Shown here one piece after another: positions 1 through 8,876 of a stretch of DNA of 64,000 bases. The notes beneath the pieces are model-generated. The model did not search any database and was not told the origin of the DNA. It saw nothing but the letters and a program-made list of their open reading frames with translations. Where the stretch lies: NCBI GenBank assembly GCA_040382095.1, contig JBEIGB010000005.1:21064-85063 (forward strand). The letters run 5' to 3'. The stretch comes from JADJPL01 sp040382095. GTDB lineage: Bacteria > Bacteroidota > Bacteroidia > Chitinophagales > Saprospiraceae. The translations under genes were made by a program, and so were the position numbers. Position 1 is the stretch's first letter; every line of letters begins with the position of its first letter.

Positions 1-24
1 GTCCAGAAGTTCAGATAAATTCAT
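1..24 (-). CDS. Possible start of a gene running off the left edge
   Basis: On the minus strand an ATG at position 24 opens eight codons (M N L S E L L D) that run off the window edge without a stop. It lies 51 bases downstream of the pheT stop codon on the same strand, so it could be the next gene of that run. Eight codons are too few to recognise a family, and no ribosome binding site decides the start. This is offered only as a possible partial gene. Confidence 0.25.
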
Positions 25-75
25 GGTACGGATTTCGTCTTTCCTGCACCTACCAATAAAAGATTTAACAAATCC

Positions 76-2523
76 TCAACGCCGGATGAGTGCGTTGAGT
101 TTTACTTCATACTCCTTGATGAGCTGATCCATGACCTGATCTACTTCTTTATCCTGCAGGGTCCTTTCGTGGTTTTCGAAAGTAAAGCTGACGGCGTAGG
201 ATTGTTTACCAGTGCCCAATTGTGCTTCATTAGCATACACATCGAACAAATTGAGGTCGCGGATTAAATTTTTGCCGACTTTTCGAGCAATTGACGCAAT
301 ATCTGCAAATTTTACGGAATTATCAATAACGAGTGCCAAGTCTCTGCGTATTGCGGGGAACTTATTTATTTCTGTATAACGGATGCGTTGTTGTGCGACG
401 GCTTCGAGCAGGGTATCCCAGTGGAAGATGGCGGCGAAAACTTCGCCTTTCACGCCCATATCACGTCCGACCGTACTGTGGATGCGTCCCATCTCGACGA
501 AAGTTTTTGTGCCGCGGGTCAATTGGAGCCCAAAGTTGAACGCCTGGTGTTGCAGGGGTCTTTCCTGCAGGTCTTTCAAGCCCAACCTTAGGAGTACTTT
601 TTGGACATAAGCCTTCAGGGTGAAGAAGGAAGCAGGTGCCTCATTATCGAAATACCGGCTTTGGGCCCAGCGTTCGCCACACAAAAAGAGTGTGAGCTGG
701 AAATTTTCCGTAAAGCCACCCTTGTCGTTTTTTCGATAGCATTTACCAAATTCGAAGAGGCGGATACGGTTTTGCCTGCGATTTTGGTTGTGGACGATTG
801 CTTCGAGCCCGCTCATGAGGAGGTCTGGCCGCATGATATCGAGGTGTGCATTAGAAGTATTGTTGATAAAGACCCAGTCCTCTTCTGGTATATAGGTGTG
901 TGCTCCCCGGTAGTAGCGCGACTGGGTGAGGGAGAGCGCCATCATTTCGTGGAAGCCGTTGGCTGCGAGTAAGTCTGCAACGGTATTGCGAATTGCGGAG
1001 GGGTCTGGTTGGGGTTTGAGATTAAGGGTATAGTGGAATTTTTCAGGGATATCCACTTTATTGAAGCCATAGATTCGGAGGATTTCTTCGATGACGTCGG
1101 CTGGCCGGTAGATATCTGCCTTATTTGTGGGAATTTTAACGGTGAAAGACGCTTCATCCCTGGAACTGATTTCCATACCCAGGGCTTCGAGGATAGTTTC
1201 GGTTTGGTTTTTATCAAGTGCGGTACCAATAAGTGCATTGACATGTGCATAGCGCACGGTGACCATTTTAGGCACGACTGGATTCGGGTAGATATCCACT
1301 ACGTTCGAGGCGATTTTGCCCCCTGCGAGTTCCTGGATCAACAGTGCTGCACGCTTAAGGGCATAGACGGCGATATTGGGGTCGCTGCCTTTTTCGAAAA
1401 CCCTGGCTGCATCGGTACGCAAGTTGTGCCGTACGCTGGTACGCCGGATGAAAATGGGGTTAAAATGGGCAGATTCCAGGAATATATTGACGGTTTGGGT
1501 AGAAACGCCGGAGCGCAGCCCCCCAAATACTCCGGCGATACACATTCCATTGGACTCGCCATCGCAGATCATGAGGTCTTGTTCGCCCAGGATGCGTTCT
1601 GTTTGGTCGAGGGCGATGAAAGATGTTCCTGCTGCAAGGGTTTTGACGATAATTTTACCTCCTGTGATTTGGTCGAGGTCAAAAGCATGGAGTGGCTGTC
1701 CGAGTTCGTTGAGCACGTAATTGGTCGCGTCCACGACGTTGTTGATCGGTCTCAGGCCGATGGCTGCGAGACGTTCTTTCAGCCACGCAGGCGACTCACC
1801 AACGGTGACGCCCTGTATGGAAACGCCGGCATACCTGGGGCATGCACTGGGGTCATTAATTTCGACAGCGATTGGGAGCGTTTCGTTATCAACGGTGAAG
1901 TGATCAATGGGCGGGAAGAGGACGTTGCCGGAGTGGCCGTAGTTGATATGCAGGGCAGCGGCGAGGTCCTTTGCCACTCCGAGGTGATTGGTGGCATCGG
2001 TGCGGTTGGGGGTAAGGCCGATTTCAAGGACGTGGTCTTCGTGGATATTAAAATAAGTGCGGGCTTCCATACCGACCGGAGTATCGTTGGGAAGTACGAG
2101 GATACCGCTGTGGTCATGGCCGATCCCGAGTTCATCTTCTGCACAGATCATGCCTTCGGAGGTTTCGCCCCTGATTTTTCCTGTTTTGATGGTAATGGGA
2201 TCGCCCTGGGCGGGGTATAGGGTGGTTCCAGGTGTTGCGACGAGTACTTTTTGGCCGGCAGCGACATTTGGTGCCCCACAGACAATAGATAGTGGCGTGC
2301 CTGTACCGATGTCAACGCGGGTAAGGGAGAGTTTATCCGCATTAGGGTGTTTGGAGCAATCGAGTACAAGGCCGGTGACGACCCCTTTGAGGCCGCCTTT
2401 AATGGTTTCGACACGTTCGATACCTTCCAGTTCGAGTCCAATATCGGTAAGGATTTCCCCAATTTTTTCGGGGGAGCGTTCGAGTTCGATATAATCGCGC
2501 AGCCAGTTCAGTGAAATTTTCAT
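76..2523 (-). CDS. pheT: Phenylalanine--tRNA ligase beta subunit
   Basis: This is the beta chain of the cytoplasmic alpha2beta2 enzyme that charges tRNA-Phe. At 815 residues it is full length for the bacterial family. In order it shows an N-terminal start typical of PheT (KISLNWLRDYI), an EMAP/OB-type tRNA-binding domain around residues 40-150 with the HPNADKL motif, the B3/B4 editing region around 215-385, the B5 region around 405-475, the catalytic-like core, and a C-terminal FDX-ACB anticodon-binding domain from about 715 (RRDLALVID). It is the last complete gene of the minus-strand run, 53 bases after the TPR gene. The alpha subunit pheS is not in the window, so the two subunits are not adjacent here on the upstream side. 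The open frame on the opposite strand inside this gene is a shadow. Confidence 0.97.
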   Translation of the reverse strand: MKISLNWLRDYIELERSPEKIGEILTDIGLELEGIERVETIKGGLKGVVTGLVLDCSKHPNADKLSLTRVDIGTGTPLSIVCGAPNVAAGQKVLVATPGTTLYPAQGDPITIKTGKIRGETSEGMICAEDELGIGHDHSGILVLPNDTPVGMEARTYFNIHEDHVLEIGLTPNRTDATNHLGVAKDLAAALHINYGHSGNVLFPPIDHFTVDNETLPIAVEINDPSACPRYAGVSIQGVTVGESPAWLKERLAAIGLRPINNVVDATNYVLNELGQPLHAFDLDQITGGKIIVKTLAAGTSFIALDQTERILGEQDLMICDGESNGMCIAGVFGGLRSGVSTQTVNIFLESAHFNPIFIRRTSVRHNLRTDAARVFEKGSDPNIAVYALKRAALLIQELAGGKIASNVVDIYPNPVVPKMVTVRYAHVNALIGTALDKNQTETILEALGMEISSRDEASFTVKIPTNKADIYRPADVIEEILRIYGFNKVDIPEKFHYTLNLKPQPDPSAIRNTVADLLAANGFHEMMALSLTQSRYYRGAHTYIPEEDWVFINNTSNAHLDIMRPDLLMSGLEAIVHNQNRRQNRIRLFEFGKCYRKNDKGGFTENFQLTLFLCGERWAQSRYFDNEAPASFFTLKAYVQKVLLRLGLKDLQERPLQHQAFNFGLQLTRGTKTFVEMGRIHSTVGRDMGVKGEVFAAIFHWDTLLEAVAQQRIRYTEINKFPAIRRDLALVIDNSVKFADIASIARKVGKNLIRDLNLFDVYANEAQLGTGKQSYAVSFTFENHERTLQDKEVDQVMDQLIKEYEVKLNALIRR

Positions 2524-2576
2524 AAGTAGATGGTTTGCGGAAATTTTGGCGGGCGTAAAGGTAAGGATTTTTTCGG

Positions 2577-4133
2577 TTACAACCCATCGAGGCGGTTGAG
2601 GCCTGCTTTTGCAGATTGATGGAGGCTGCTGCGGTAATCGGAGGGATCGAGGGAAAGGCAGAGGCGGAAGAATTGCCTTGCAAGGGGCAGATTTTTTTGT
2701 TTTTCGTAAATGAGGCCGGTTTGGAGGGCGGCATTGCAGGCAAAGTAGAGGGGGAGGTTTTGTCCGAGATCAATAGCAGTGCGGTATGCTGAGAGTGCGG
2801 CGGCCATATTGCCGAGGCTGTGGTGGATGCGTCCGGTACGGTAGTGGTATTCGATTTGTTCTGGAACTTCTTTGAAGTCCCGGGCATTGACTTTAAGCAT
2901 GGTTTCGAGGGCTTTGGCCAGGTAGCCTCCATCGAAAAGGAGTCGGGCCTTGAGCAGGGAGAGGGAAGGCAGGCGTGGGTTTTGAGCCTCGATGAGTGCA
3001 TTTTTGTCGGGTCCGGTGGCAGCCTGGCCCTGATGTACGGCAAGAGCTTTGAACTGGCGGTACTCGGGGATATCGTTGCGCAGCAGGGCGGCCCAGGAGA
3101 GTTTTTGATAAGTTTCCTTGATGCCGTTTTCCCCTTTGAAATTTTTGAGGAAACGGAGGAACTGTTCTGAAGCCCCGGGGTCGAGCTTTCGCAGTTTTGC
3201 ATTGCCGTGCAGGAAGTCCAGGTAGGGAAAGGGAAGCAGGGATTGGTGGGTGGGTTTGTTTTCAAGCAGCTCAAGTGCATCGTCGTTGCGTTTACATTGC
3301 ATAGCAACACTGGCGAGGAGGAAACAATGCAGGAGATTGGACTTTGGGTTTAAGCCTGCGTTTGATACGGTCATCCAGGCTTTGTCTGGTTCGTTGGAGA
3401 AATTGAGCAGCACGTAAGTATAGAGCAGTAGTGTTTCTTCCCGGAAAGGGAATTCCTGGTTGCTGGTTTTTGATATGACAGTTTCCAGCTCGGCTTTCCC
3501 CTGGCGTATGCTGCCGCGCAGGCCACCCAGAACGCGGGCTCCCCAGCGGTAGTTATCCGGGATTGCACCGACCATCGCGTGCAGGATACCGAGATTTTTG
3601 AGGTTGGGGAGGAAACGCGGATATTTTTGCTGGTTCCGTTGGAGGAGCTTATATGCTTTTCCGATACTGATAAATGCAGGGAGATACTCTCCGAAGCGCA
3701 GTTTGAGGAAAGCCCATTGGAGCAGGATATCGGCCTGACCGTAATAATAATAAGGTGAGGTTTCGTCCCCCAGCTGGAGGAGCTTTAGGCGGGCATCTTC
3801 GTTTTTTTTCAAGCGTTGGTAGAGGGCCTTATCCTCGCTGACGTAGAGCTGAAAAAAATCGAGATAGTTATCGAGATGGATTGCGGCGAGGTTGCCGGGT
3901 TCCCGGGATTTTAACGATTTTAGGGACACACGGGCATCCTCGAGCTGGAAAGAGAATATTTGGGTGTAGATATTTCGGGCATGCCCGGAGTAATGAAAGT
4001 ACGCAGGGGATTCCGAGGCATTTACCGCTGTGGCTGCCAGGAACAGGAGCGTGCAGGCGTAGAGTGCCTGCTTGAGCGAAGTTGGTAACTTAGGGGAACA
4101 TCCGAAGCGTAGTTCAATCCGATTCGGCCGCAA
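2577..4133 (-). CDS. Exported tetratricopeptide-repeat protein
   Basis: A protein of about 518 residues made mostly of helical repeats of TPR character. An N-terminal hydrophobic stretch (ALYACTLLFLAATAVNA) looks like a signal peptide, so it probably acts in the periplasm. The reading frame is open back to 4271, but the part before 4133 overlaps the zinc-ribbon gene and reads like out-of-frame sequence. No ATG lies between that and the signal peptide. The TTG at 4133 is the most plausible start and gives a 20-base overlap with the upstream stop codon, which suggests translational coupling. Binding partners cannot be read from the sequence; TPR proteins are generally protein-interaction scaffolds. 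The start is uncertain, but the coding frame is clear. Confidence 0.8.
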   Translation of the reverse strand: MRPNRIELRFGCSPKLPTSLKQALYACTLLFLAATAVNASESPAYFHYSGHARNIYTQIFSFQLEDARVSLKSLKSREPGNLAAIHLDNYLDFFQLYVSEDKALYQRLKKNEDARLKLLQLGDETSPYYYYGQADILLQWAFLKLRFGEYLPAFISIGKAYKLLQRNQQKYPRFLPNLKNLGILHAMVGAIPDNYRWGARVLGGLRGSIRQGKAELETVISKTSNQEFPFREETLLLYTYVLLNFSNEPDKAWMTVSNAGLNPKSNLLHCFLLASVAMQCKRNDDALELLENKPTHQSLLPFPYLDFLHGNAKLRKLDPGASEQFLRFLKNFKGENGIKETYQKLSWAALLRNDIPEYRQFKALAVHQGQAATGPDKNALIEAQNPRLPSLSLLKARLLFDGGYLAKALETMLKVNARDFKEVPEQIEYHYRTGRIHHSLGNMAAALSAYRTAIDLGQNLPLYFACNAALQTGLIYEKQKNLPLARQFFRLCLSLDPSDYRSSLHQSAKAGLNRLDGL

Positions 4134-4881
4134 TCGCTTCTTTATTTGGCTGGAGGATGTTGTCGTCCACCAGGATACGTCCGCAGTATTCACAGGCGAT
4201 GACTTTTTTACGCATGGAGATTTCCAGTTGTAATTGAGGAGGGATTTTATTGAAGCACCCGCCACAGGCATCGCGTTGAATTGTAACTACTGCGAGGTTA
4301 TTGCGGTACGAGGAGCGGATTCTCTCGTAAGCTTTGATGAGGCGCTCTTCGATACCTTCTTTAGCGGCAGCGGATTTTTGGCGCAGAGCATTTTCTTCTG
4401 ATTCGGTTTTGGAGATGATATCCTGGAGTTCGACTTTTTTCACTTCCAGGTCGTTTTTCTTTTTTTCGAATTTTTCTTCCGTAGCGGCGAGTGCCTCTTC
4501 TTTGGACTGGATATCGGCGTTGGCCTGGCGGATTTTCTTTTCGGCCAATTGGATATCGAGTTGCTGGAGCTCGAGTTCTTTGGTCAGGGCTTCGAATTCG
4601 CGGTTATTTTTAACATTGTCCAGTTGCTGCTTGTAGCGTTCGATGAGGGATTCCGCCTCCTTCATATTGGCCTGCTGCTTAGCGATATTGGCTTGCAGGT
4701 CCTTAATGGTGTTGCGCAGTTTACCGATGCGGATTTCGAGACCGGCGATATCGTCTTCGAGGTCGCTGACTTCTATGGGCAGTTCTCCTTTCAGGATTTC
4801 GATTTCGTCAATTTTAGCGTCAATGAGCTGGAGTTCGTATAGCTGTTTGAGTTGTTCTGCAACGGTGATTTCCTGTGCCAT
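4114..4881 (-). CDS. C4-type zinc-ribbon coiled-coil protein (CT398/HP0958-like)
   Basis: A 255-residue protein with a long coiled coil over roughly residues 10-180, rich in Lys, Glu, Leu and Gln. It ends in a C4 zinc ribbon with CxxC pairs at Cys206/Cys209 and Cys230/Cys233. This architecture matches the DUF164/zf-RING_7 family, whose members (Helicobacter HP0958, Chlamydia CT398) bind RNA or sigma-54-related and secretion partners. The exact role in Bacteroidota is not known. It sits 80 bases after the Nif3-like gene and overlaps the TPR gene start by 20 bases; a Nif3 neighbour is common for this family. All four zinc ligands are present, so the ribbon should fold. Confidence 0.9.
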   Translation of the reverse strand: MAQEITVAEQLKQLYELQLIDAKIDEIEILKGELPIEVSDLEDDIAGLEIRIGKLRNTIKDLQANIAKQQANMKEAESLIERYKQQLDNVKNNREFEALTKELELQQLDIQLAEKKIRQANADIQSKEEALAATEEKFEKKKNDLEVKKVELQDIISKTESEENALRQKSAAAKEGIEERLIKAYERIRSSYRNNLAVVTIQRDACGGCFNKIPPQLQLEISMRKKVIACEYCGRILVDDNILQPNKEAIAAESD

Positions 4882-4961
4882 AGTTTAAAATTTGATTGCT
4901 AGCAAAAACGGGTGATTTTATCTGGGGTTGTGGGCGGGGTTTTGTGGTGAACAGGCCCGCG

Positions 4962-5978
4962 CTAACGGTATAAAACGGGGTTTGTGACGGTTTCTATACA
5001 ATAGGCCGCAAAATTACTAAAATTTTGGGAAATTATTTGGTGTAATAATTCTATGGTAAATTGTTCGGTCTCATAGTGGCCGATATCGGCGATCATGATG
5101 CGTTGCTCCGCGTCGAAAAATTCGTGGTATTTAAAATCTGCGCTAACAAAAACATCTGCTTTTTGGGCGATAGCGGCGCGCAGGAGTAAGCTGCCTGCCC
5201 CGCCGCAAAGGGCCACAGTTTGGATGGGGGAATTTATGGGAGCGGTATGCCGCACGACGGGTGCTTTCAGGCGGTCTTTGAGTAAGTCTAGAAAATCGAG
5301 TGGTGCGAGTGGTTCGGGCAGCGATCCGATCAGCCCGGCGCCAATATCGGGGTGTGGTTTTAGGGAAGGTTGAAGGGTTGCAGCAGACAGTGCATCTGGG
5401 GAGATGCTTCCTGCCAGGGCCTGAAGCAACGGTATTTTTGCGGGGTCTGCCTGCAGTTCGGCGACGACCAGGTCTGCCGTTTTGAAGTAGGTGAGTGTTG
5501 TGCCGGGAAAGCCCGCATCGCGGAGCAGTTGCCTCAGGGGTTCGACATGCTGATTTTCGAGCAGTAAGCGCAGGCACTGCCAATGGGTTTTGGGCACCAG
5601 AATCCGGGTATGGCTAAGGCCCAGCCGCTCGCCAATTTTCCCATTGACGCCCTGGTGGTACATATTGTCGAGGTTGGTATGGATAGCGTAAATGGCGATT
5701 TCGTGGCGAATGGCCAGGATAACGGAGCGTTCTGCATAGGTGGCGCCGGTAATTTTTTTTAAACCTTTGAAAACGATAGGGTGATGGGCGACGACGAGGT
5801 TGCAACCCCTTGCGATGGCTTCTTTGATTACCGCTTCGGTGGCATCGAGGCAGACAAGCACGGCCCTTACTTTGGTATCGGGGTCGCCGACAATTAATCC
5901 GGCATTGTCATAGTCTTCCTGATATACCGGTGGGGCGACGCGTTCGAGGCAATGGATCAAATCGCGGATAAGGGTCAT
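4962..5978 (-). CDS. Nif3-like dinuclear metal centre protein
   Basis: A 338-residue member of the Nif3/YqfO/YbgI family, often labelled GTP cyclohydrolase I type 2 homologue, though the true reaction is unsettled. Metal-ligand motifs are visible: HHPIVF (His65, His66), IHTNLDN (His100, Asp104) and the late GHYETEQ (His301, Glu305). Between them lies an inserted CutA-like domain around residues 125-230, somewhat short for Bacteroidota members, which are usually around 365 residues. The family forms toroidal hexamers with two metals per subunit. The gene follows rfaE2 by 10 bases and precedes the C4 zinc-ribbon gene, its frequent neighbour. Confidence 0.93.
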   Translation of the reverse strand: MTLIRDLIHCLERVAPPVYQEDYDNAGLIVGDPDTKVRAVLVCLDATEAVIKEAIARGCNLVVAHHPIVFKGLKKITGATYAERSVILAIRHEIAIYAIHTNLDNMYHQGVNGKIGERLGLSHTRILVPKTHWQCLRLLLENQHVEPLRQLLRDAGFPGTTLTYFKTADLVVAELQADPAKIPLLQALAGSISPDALSAATLQPSLKPHPDIGAGLIGSLPEPLAPLDFLDLLKDRLKAPVVRHTAPINSPIQTVALCGGAGSLLLRAAIAQKADVFVSADFKYHEFFDAEQRIMIADIGHYETEQFTIELLHQIISQNFSNFAAYCIETVTNPVLYR

Positions 5979-5988
5979 AATGATATAG

Positions 5989-6501
5989 TTATCGTTTGAG
6001 GATCCCGTTCAGGATTTTTTGTTCGATGGTAGTCGTCGAGTAGCCGGGCACGAAGGGGAGTACGGCGACTGTCCCGCCGTAGCTTTTTACAAGATCGGCA
6101 CCTACGATATCGTCAGGGGCATAGTCCCCCCCCTTTACCAGGATATCCGGGCGGAGTGTGGCAATTAACTCCAGGGGGGTATCCTGGTCAAAACCGACTA
6201 CGATATCAGTGAATGCGAGGGCGGCCATTTGCAAAAACCGGGTAGCTTCGTCCTGGATAGGGCGGTGTGGGCCTTTTAACCTGGCTACGGAAGCTGCGCT
6301 GTTCAGGCCGACGACCAGTATCCCGCCCAGATCGCGGGCCTGCGCGAGATAGCAAAGATGGCCGAAGTGAAGGATATCAAAGCATCCGTTGGTAAAGACC
6401 ACTTTTATGCCCTGCTGCTGATATAAGACAATACGCTGTCTCGCCTCGTCCCAGGAGCAGATTTTTTCTTCGATACTTGATCGCGTTGGCATAATATACA
6501 T
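5989..6501 (-). CDS. rfaE2: D-glycero-beta-D-manno-heptose 1-phosphate adenylyltransferase
   Basis: A 170-residue nucleotidyltransferase that makes ADP-heptose from heptose 1-phosphate and ATP, a precursor of the LPS inner core. It corresponds to the C-terminal half of E. coli HldE as a stand-alone protein, the usual form in Bacteroidota. The cytidylyltransferase-type nucleotide-binding motif TNGCFDILHFGH spans residues 37-48. Later motifs KGGDY and the C-terminal GYSTT (with Ser/Thr contacts to the phosphate) are also present. The start could be the ATG at 6501 or at 6492. It begins 2 bases after the flippase gene ends, so the two are probably cotranscribed. The kinase half (rfaE1) is not in the window. 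Confidence 0.93.
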   Translation of the reverse strand: MYIMPTRSSIEEKICSWDEARQRIVLYQQQGIKVVFTNGCFDILHFGHLCYLAQARDLGGILVVGLNSAASVARLKGPHRPIQDEATRFLQMAALAFTDIVVGFDQDTPLELIATLRPDILVKGGDYAPDDIVGADLVKSYGGTVAVLPFVPGYSTTTIEQKILNGILKR

Positions 6502-6502
6502 T

Positions 6503-7585
6503 TTACCGGGTCAGGGGTTCCGGGGCGTAATCGCGGTTCAGTAAGGGCAATATGACCAGTGCGATCAACCCCATGAGGATATTTCCGCCCAGGTTAATGC
6601 AAAGGAAAGCAATATTGGCGAAGGAGAAGCCGTCTTCGCCCGCAACTCCATAGATGCTGAGGGCAGTCTGGGTAAGGAAATGGTAAGTGCCCATGCCACC
6701 AGGGGAGGGGATTACGATGCCCCATGAACCGAAAATAAATACAGTGAGGGTTTCCGCCGGGCCCAGCGCATCCGTTGGCCCAAAGGATCGGAGGCAGAAG
6801 TAAATCATCAGGAAGTACATCAACCACATATTGACACTGTGGAAAAGAAACCACCAGGGTTGTTTGAGATATCTGATGGTGAGGATACCCTGCCAAAATC
6901 CTTCAATAATCCCTACAGACTTCTTGTAGATGCCCGTCTTTTGCAGGCGTTTCCGGAACAACAGCAGGGCTGCCAGTAGGACAAAAGCTGCCAGGGGCAG
7001 TGACCAGGCAAGTTGCATAAGGCCGTCAATCTTTGATCCCAGGGAAATATTTTCCGAAGCAAAGGCGATGAGGGTGTCGTACTCCAGAAAGAAACCAATG
7101 CCAGTTATCAGGAGAATGCTGATCACATCGAAGATGCGGTCAACAAATACGGTGCCCAGGACTTTTTCCAGCGGGATGCGCTCGTAGCGTGCAAATGCCC
7201 CTGAACGGGCGATTTCGCCAAGCCTTGGCAGCGCAAGGTTGAAGAAGTAACCCAATATAATGGTAAAAAAGGCGTTACTCATCCGCGGCTGAACGCCCAA
7301 TGGCCTGAGCAGCATGAGCCAGCGTGCCGCGCGGCTGATATTGCTGATGGCAAAAGCCAGCAACACAGCCAGTATCCACCAATAGTTGACAAGTCCAAAA
7401 TCTGTGATGACTTTTTCGAGCAGACTGCACGATCCGGGGGGGATCCCTTTTAAGGCACAATCTTCCTGAAACGCAACGGACTGTTGCTGGTAAACGAGGT
7501 AAAGCAGGGAAGTGCCTATGCCCAGGAAAACAAAAAACTTGAGGGTGTTGAAAAAATACAACTTGTACTTGGGCGGTATGGCCAT
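6503..7585 (-). CDS. Flippase-like membrane protein (LPG synthase TM / UPF0104 family)
   Basis: A 360-residue integral membrane protein with about eight predicted transmembrane segments. The family signatures are the region ISRAARWLMLLRPLG around residue 85, a central E-I-A-R segment (LPRLGEIARSGAFARYE), and the late IPSPGGMGTYHF motif. It belongs to the lysylphosphatidylglycerol-synthase transmembrane-domain family without the catalytic aminoacyl-transferase domain, so it is a lipid-related flippase-like protein of unknown substrate. It leads the minus-strand run that contains rfaE2, which fits an envelope role but does not prove it. A promoter core is present upstream at 7620-7634. Confidence 0.85.
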   Translation of the reverse strand: MAIPPKYKLYFFNTLKFFVFLGIGTSLLYLVYQQQSVAFQEDCALKGIPPGSCSLLEKVITDFGLVNYWWILAVLLAFAISNISRAARWLMLLRPLGVQPRMSNAFFTIILGYFFNLALPRLGEIARSGAFARYERIPLEKVLGTVFVDRIFDVISILLITGIGFFLEYDTLIAFASENISLGSKIDGLMQLAWSLPLAAFVLLAALLLFRKRLQKTGIYKKSVGIIEGFWQGILTIRYLKQPWWFLFHSVNMWLMYFLMIYFCLRSFGPTDALGPAETLTVFIFGSWGIVIPSPGGMGTYHFLTQTALSIYGVAGEDGFSFANIAFLCINLGGNILMGLIALVILPLLNRDYAPEPLTR

Positions 7586-7619
7586 GGAACAGGTATTGGT
7601 TGAAGCGTGGTTTACTTTT

Positions 7620-7634
7620 CAACTGCAAAGTAAA
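7620..7634 (-). promoter_or_regulatory. Probable promoter core for the flippase-rfaE2-pheT run
   Basis: On the minus strand this reads TTTACTTTGCAGTTG, containing TACTTTG, a one-base-shorter variant of the Bacteroidota TAnnTTTG core. The same 15 bases occur at 52327-52341 before acpP. It lies 35 bases upstream of the start codon. Confidence 0.5.
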
Positions 7635-7823
7635 TATAATTTAACGAGAACGCTTTTTTGCAAAAAGCTGTTGCAGGCGGTTTGCCGGCTGGAATATAAT
7701 CAAAAGTGCTTTTTTTTGCCTTTATACCAACCTAAGCCGGCTTTCAGTTGTCTAATGATTTGATCTTTGTCTAAAAAGAAATGAATAACTGATTCATATT
7801 TAGACAAGAAAGGGTTTTTTTGT

Positions 7824-7831
7824 TAATTTTG
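7824..7831 (+). promoter_or_regulatory. Promoter core TAATTTTG for the GT5 gene
   Basis: TAATTTTG matches the Bacteroidota TAnnTTTG core exactly. It lies 58 bases before the ATG at 7890. No convincing -33 TTG is seen at the expected distance. Confidence 0.5.
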
Positions 7832-7889
7832 CGTTCCTAATTGTCGAAAGATTGAACATTATGGCAGGCCCAAAAATAGTGCGAAGGAT

Positions 7890-8708
7890 ATGAGAAAGAA
7901 GAAAGTGTTGATTGTGACGCAAGAAATGCAGCCCTATACATCGGCCACTACAATATCCGAAATCGCCCGACAATTGCCACAATACGTTCAGGAACATGGC
8001 ATGGAGATCCGGGTACTGATGCCGAGGTTCGGATCCATCAACGAGCGCAGGCACCGCCTGCACGAGGTGGTGCGCTTGTCTGGCATGAATATAATCGTTG
8101 ACGATGACGATTACCCGCTTGTCATAAAAGTCGCCTCGCTGCCCGAGGGCCGTATGCAGGTGTATTTCCTGGATAATGAAGATTTCTTTCGCCGTAAGCA
8201 CGTTTTTGTGGATGAACAGGGGCAACCCTTCGACGATAATGCGGAGCGAATGGTCTTTTTTTGTAAAGGGGTAATCGAAACTGTCCGAAAGTTCGGATGG
8301 CCGCCGGATATCATCCACTGCCATGGTTGGATGACGAGCCTCGTACCCTTGTTCTTAAAGACGGCTTATCGCAACGAGCCCCTGTTTCAACAGGCTAAAA
8401 TCGTATATTCGCTCTATGACGAACCATTGGGCAACAATCCCGAAGATAGCTTTCTTTCCAAGGCATTAGTAAGTAACCTCGGCACAGAAGATCTTAAAGC
8501 TTATCAGAACGGTACAGGGATCAAACTGCAAAAAGGGGCTGTAATATACGCCGATGCCGTGGTGCAGGGCAGCCAGGATATCGAAGGCGGACTGCTGGAT
8601 ATGATCGCCGGAATGGATAAACCTTTTTTGCCTTATCCCGGAGAGGATAAACTCGCCCCGATCTTTGAATTTTACCAAAGCTTGCTTCCGGAGAAAGTCT
8701 CCGAATAA
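7890..8708 (+). CDS. Short glycogen/starch synthase-like protein (GT5 N-terminal domain only)
   Basis: A 272-residue protein matching only the N-terminal (GT5) half of bacterial glycogen synthases. Visible are the opening VLIVTQEMQPY strand, the RVLMPRFG region, and the DIIHCHGWMTSLVPLFLK motif that in GlgA lines the cleft. The C-terminal GT1 half with the nucleotide-sugar-binding residues is absent, so catalysis as a normal GlgA is doubtful. Full-length GlgA proteins are about 480 residues. From knowledge of the phylum, short forms next to a DUF4270 gene are common, so this is likely a conserved family and not a truncation; a role in glycogen metabolism is not shown. The stop is followed directly by a dispersed repeat at 8710-8797. 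Confidence 0.8.
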   Translation: MRKKKVLIVTQEMQPYTSATTISEIARQLPQYVQEHGMEIRVLMPRFGSINERRHRLHEVVRLSGMNIIVDDDDYPLVIKVASLPEGRMQVYFLDNEDFFRRKHVFVDEQGQPFDDNAERMVFFCKGVIETVRKFGWPPDIIHCHGWMTSLVPLFLKTAYRNEPLFQQAKIVYSLYDEPLGNNPEDSFLSKALVSNLGTEDLKAYQNGTGIKLQKGAVIYADAVVQGSQDIEGGLLDMIAGMDKPFLPYPGEDKLAPIFEFYQSLLPEKVSE

Positions 8709-8709
8709 A

Positions 8710-8797
8710 GGGGTTGTGTAAAAAGCCTCCGGCAGGTCCTTTGGCGGTGCAAGCCGCCAAAGGACTTGCGAGACAGCCTCACTTTCTACACAACGCC
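8710..8797 (+). repeat. Small intergenic element with terminal inverted repeats
   Basis: The left end (GGGGTTGTGTAAAAAG, 8710-8725) and right end (8782-8797, reverse complement GGCGTTGTGTAGAAAG) form imperfect terminal inverted repeats. Inside lies a perfect 12-bp hairpin, 8736-8747 paired with 8754-8765 around a 6-base loop. The 16-mer at the left end recurs exactly at 63916-63931 and inverted at 13582-13597. The element begins 2 bases after the GT5 stop codon, so its hairpin may also terminate transcription. Confidence 0.75.
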
Positions 8798-8876
8798 ATA
8801 AGCTCAAATCTTTTTTCACCTGACCCGCCGAAGGGGGCAATTGCACCTGCCGGGTTGCTGTTAAGCGAAATCATTC

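Larger units (their letters stand above)
7586..7889. other. Divergent intergenic region with two promoters
   Basis: About 300 bases separate the minus-strand flippase gene from the plus-strand GT5 gene. The region is AT-rich and carries one promoter core facing each way (7620-7634 minus, 7824-7831 plus). A ten-codon open frame beginning with ATG at 7861 ends at the start of the GT5 gene (ATATGAG overlap) and may be a chance leader. Nothing else is recognisable. Confidence 0.6.

Noticed and set aside
1009..2220. Long plus-strand open frame of about 400 codons opposite pheT
   Set aside because: It mirrors the pheT frame, has no recognisable domains, and pheT is beyond doubt. High GC third-position bias creates such shadows.
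2399..3310. Minus-strand open frame in another phase across the pheT-TPR junction
   Set aside because: Its translation is rich in Pro, Ser and Thr with no family features, and it overlaps two supported genes in another frame.
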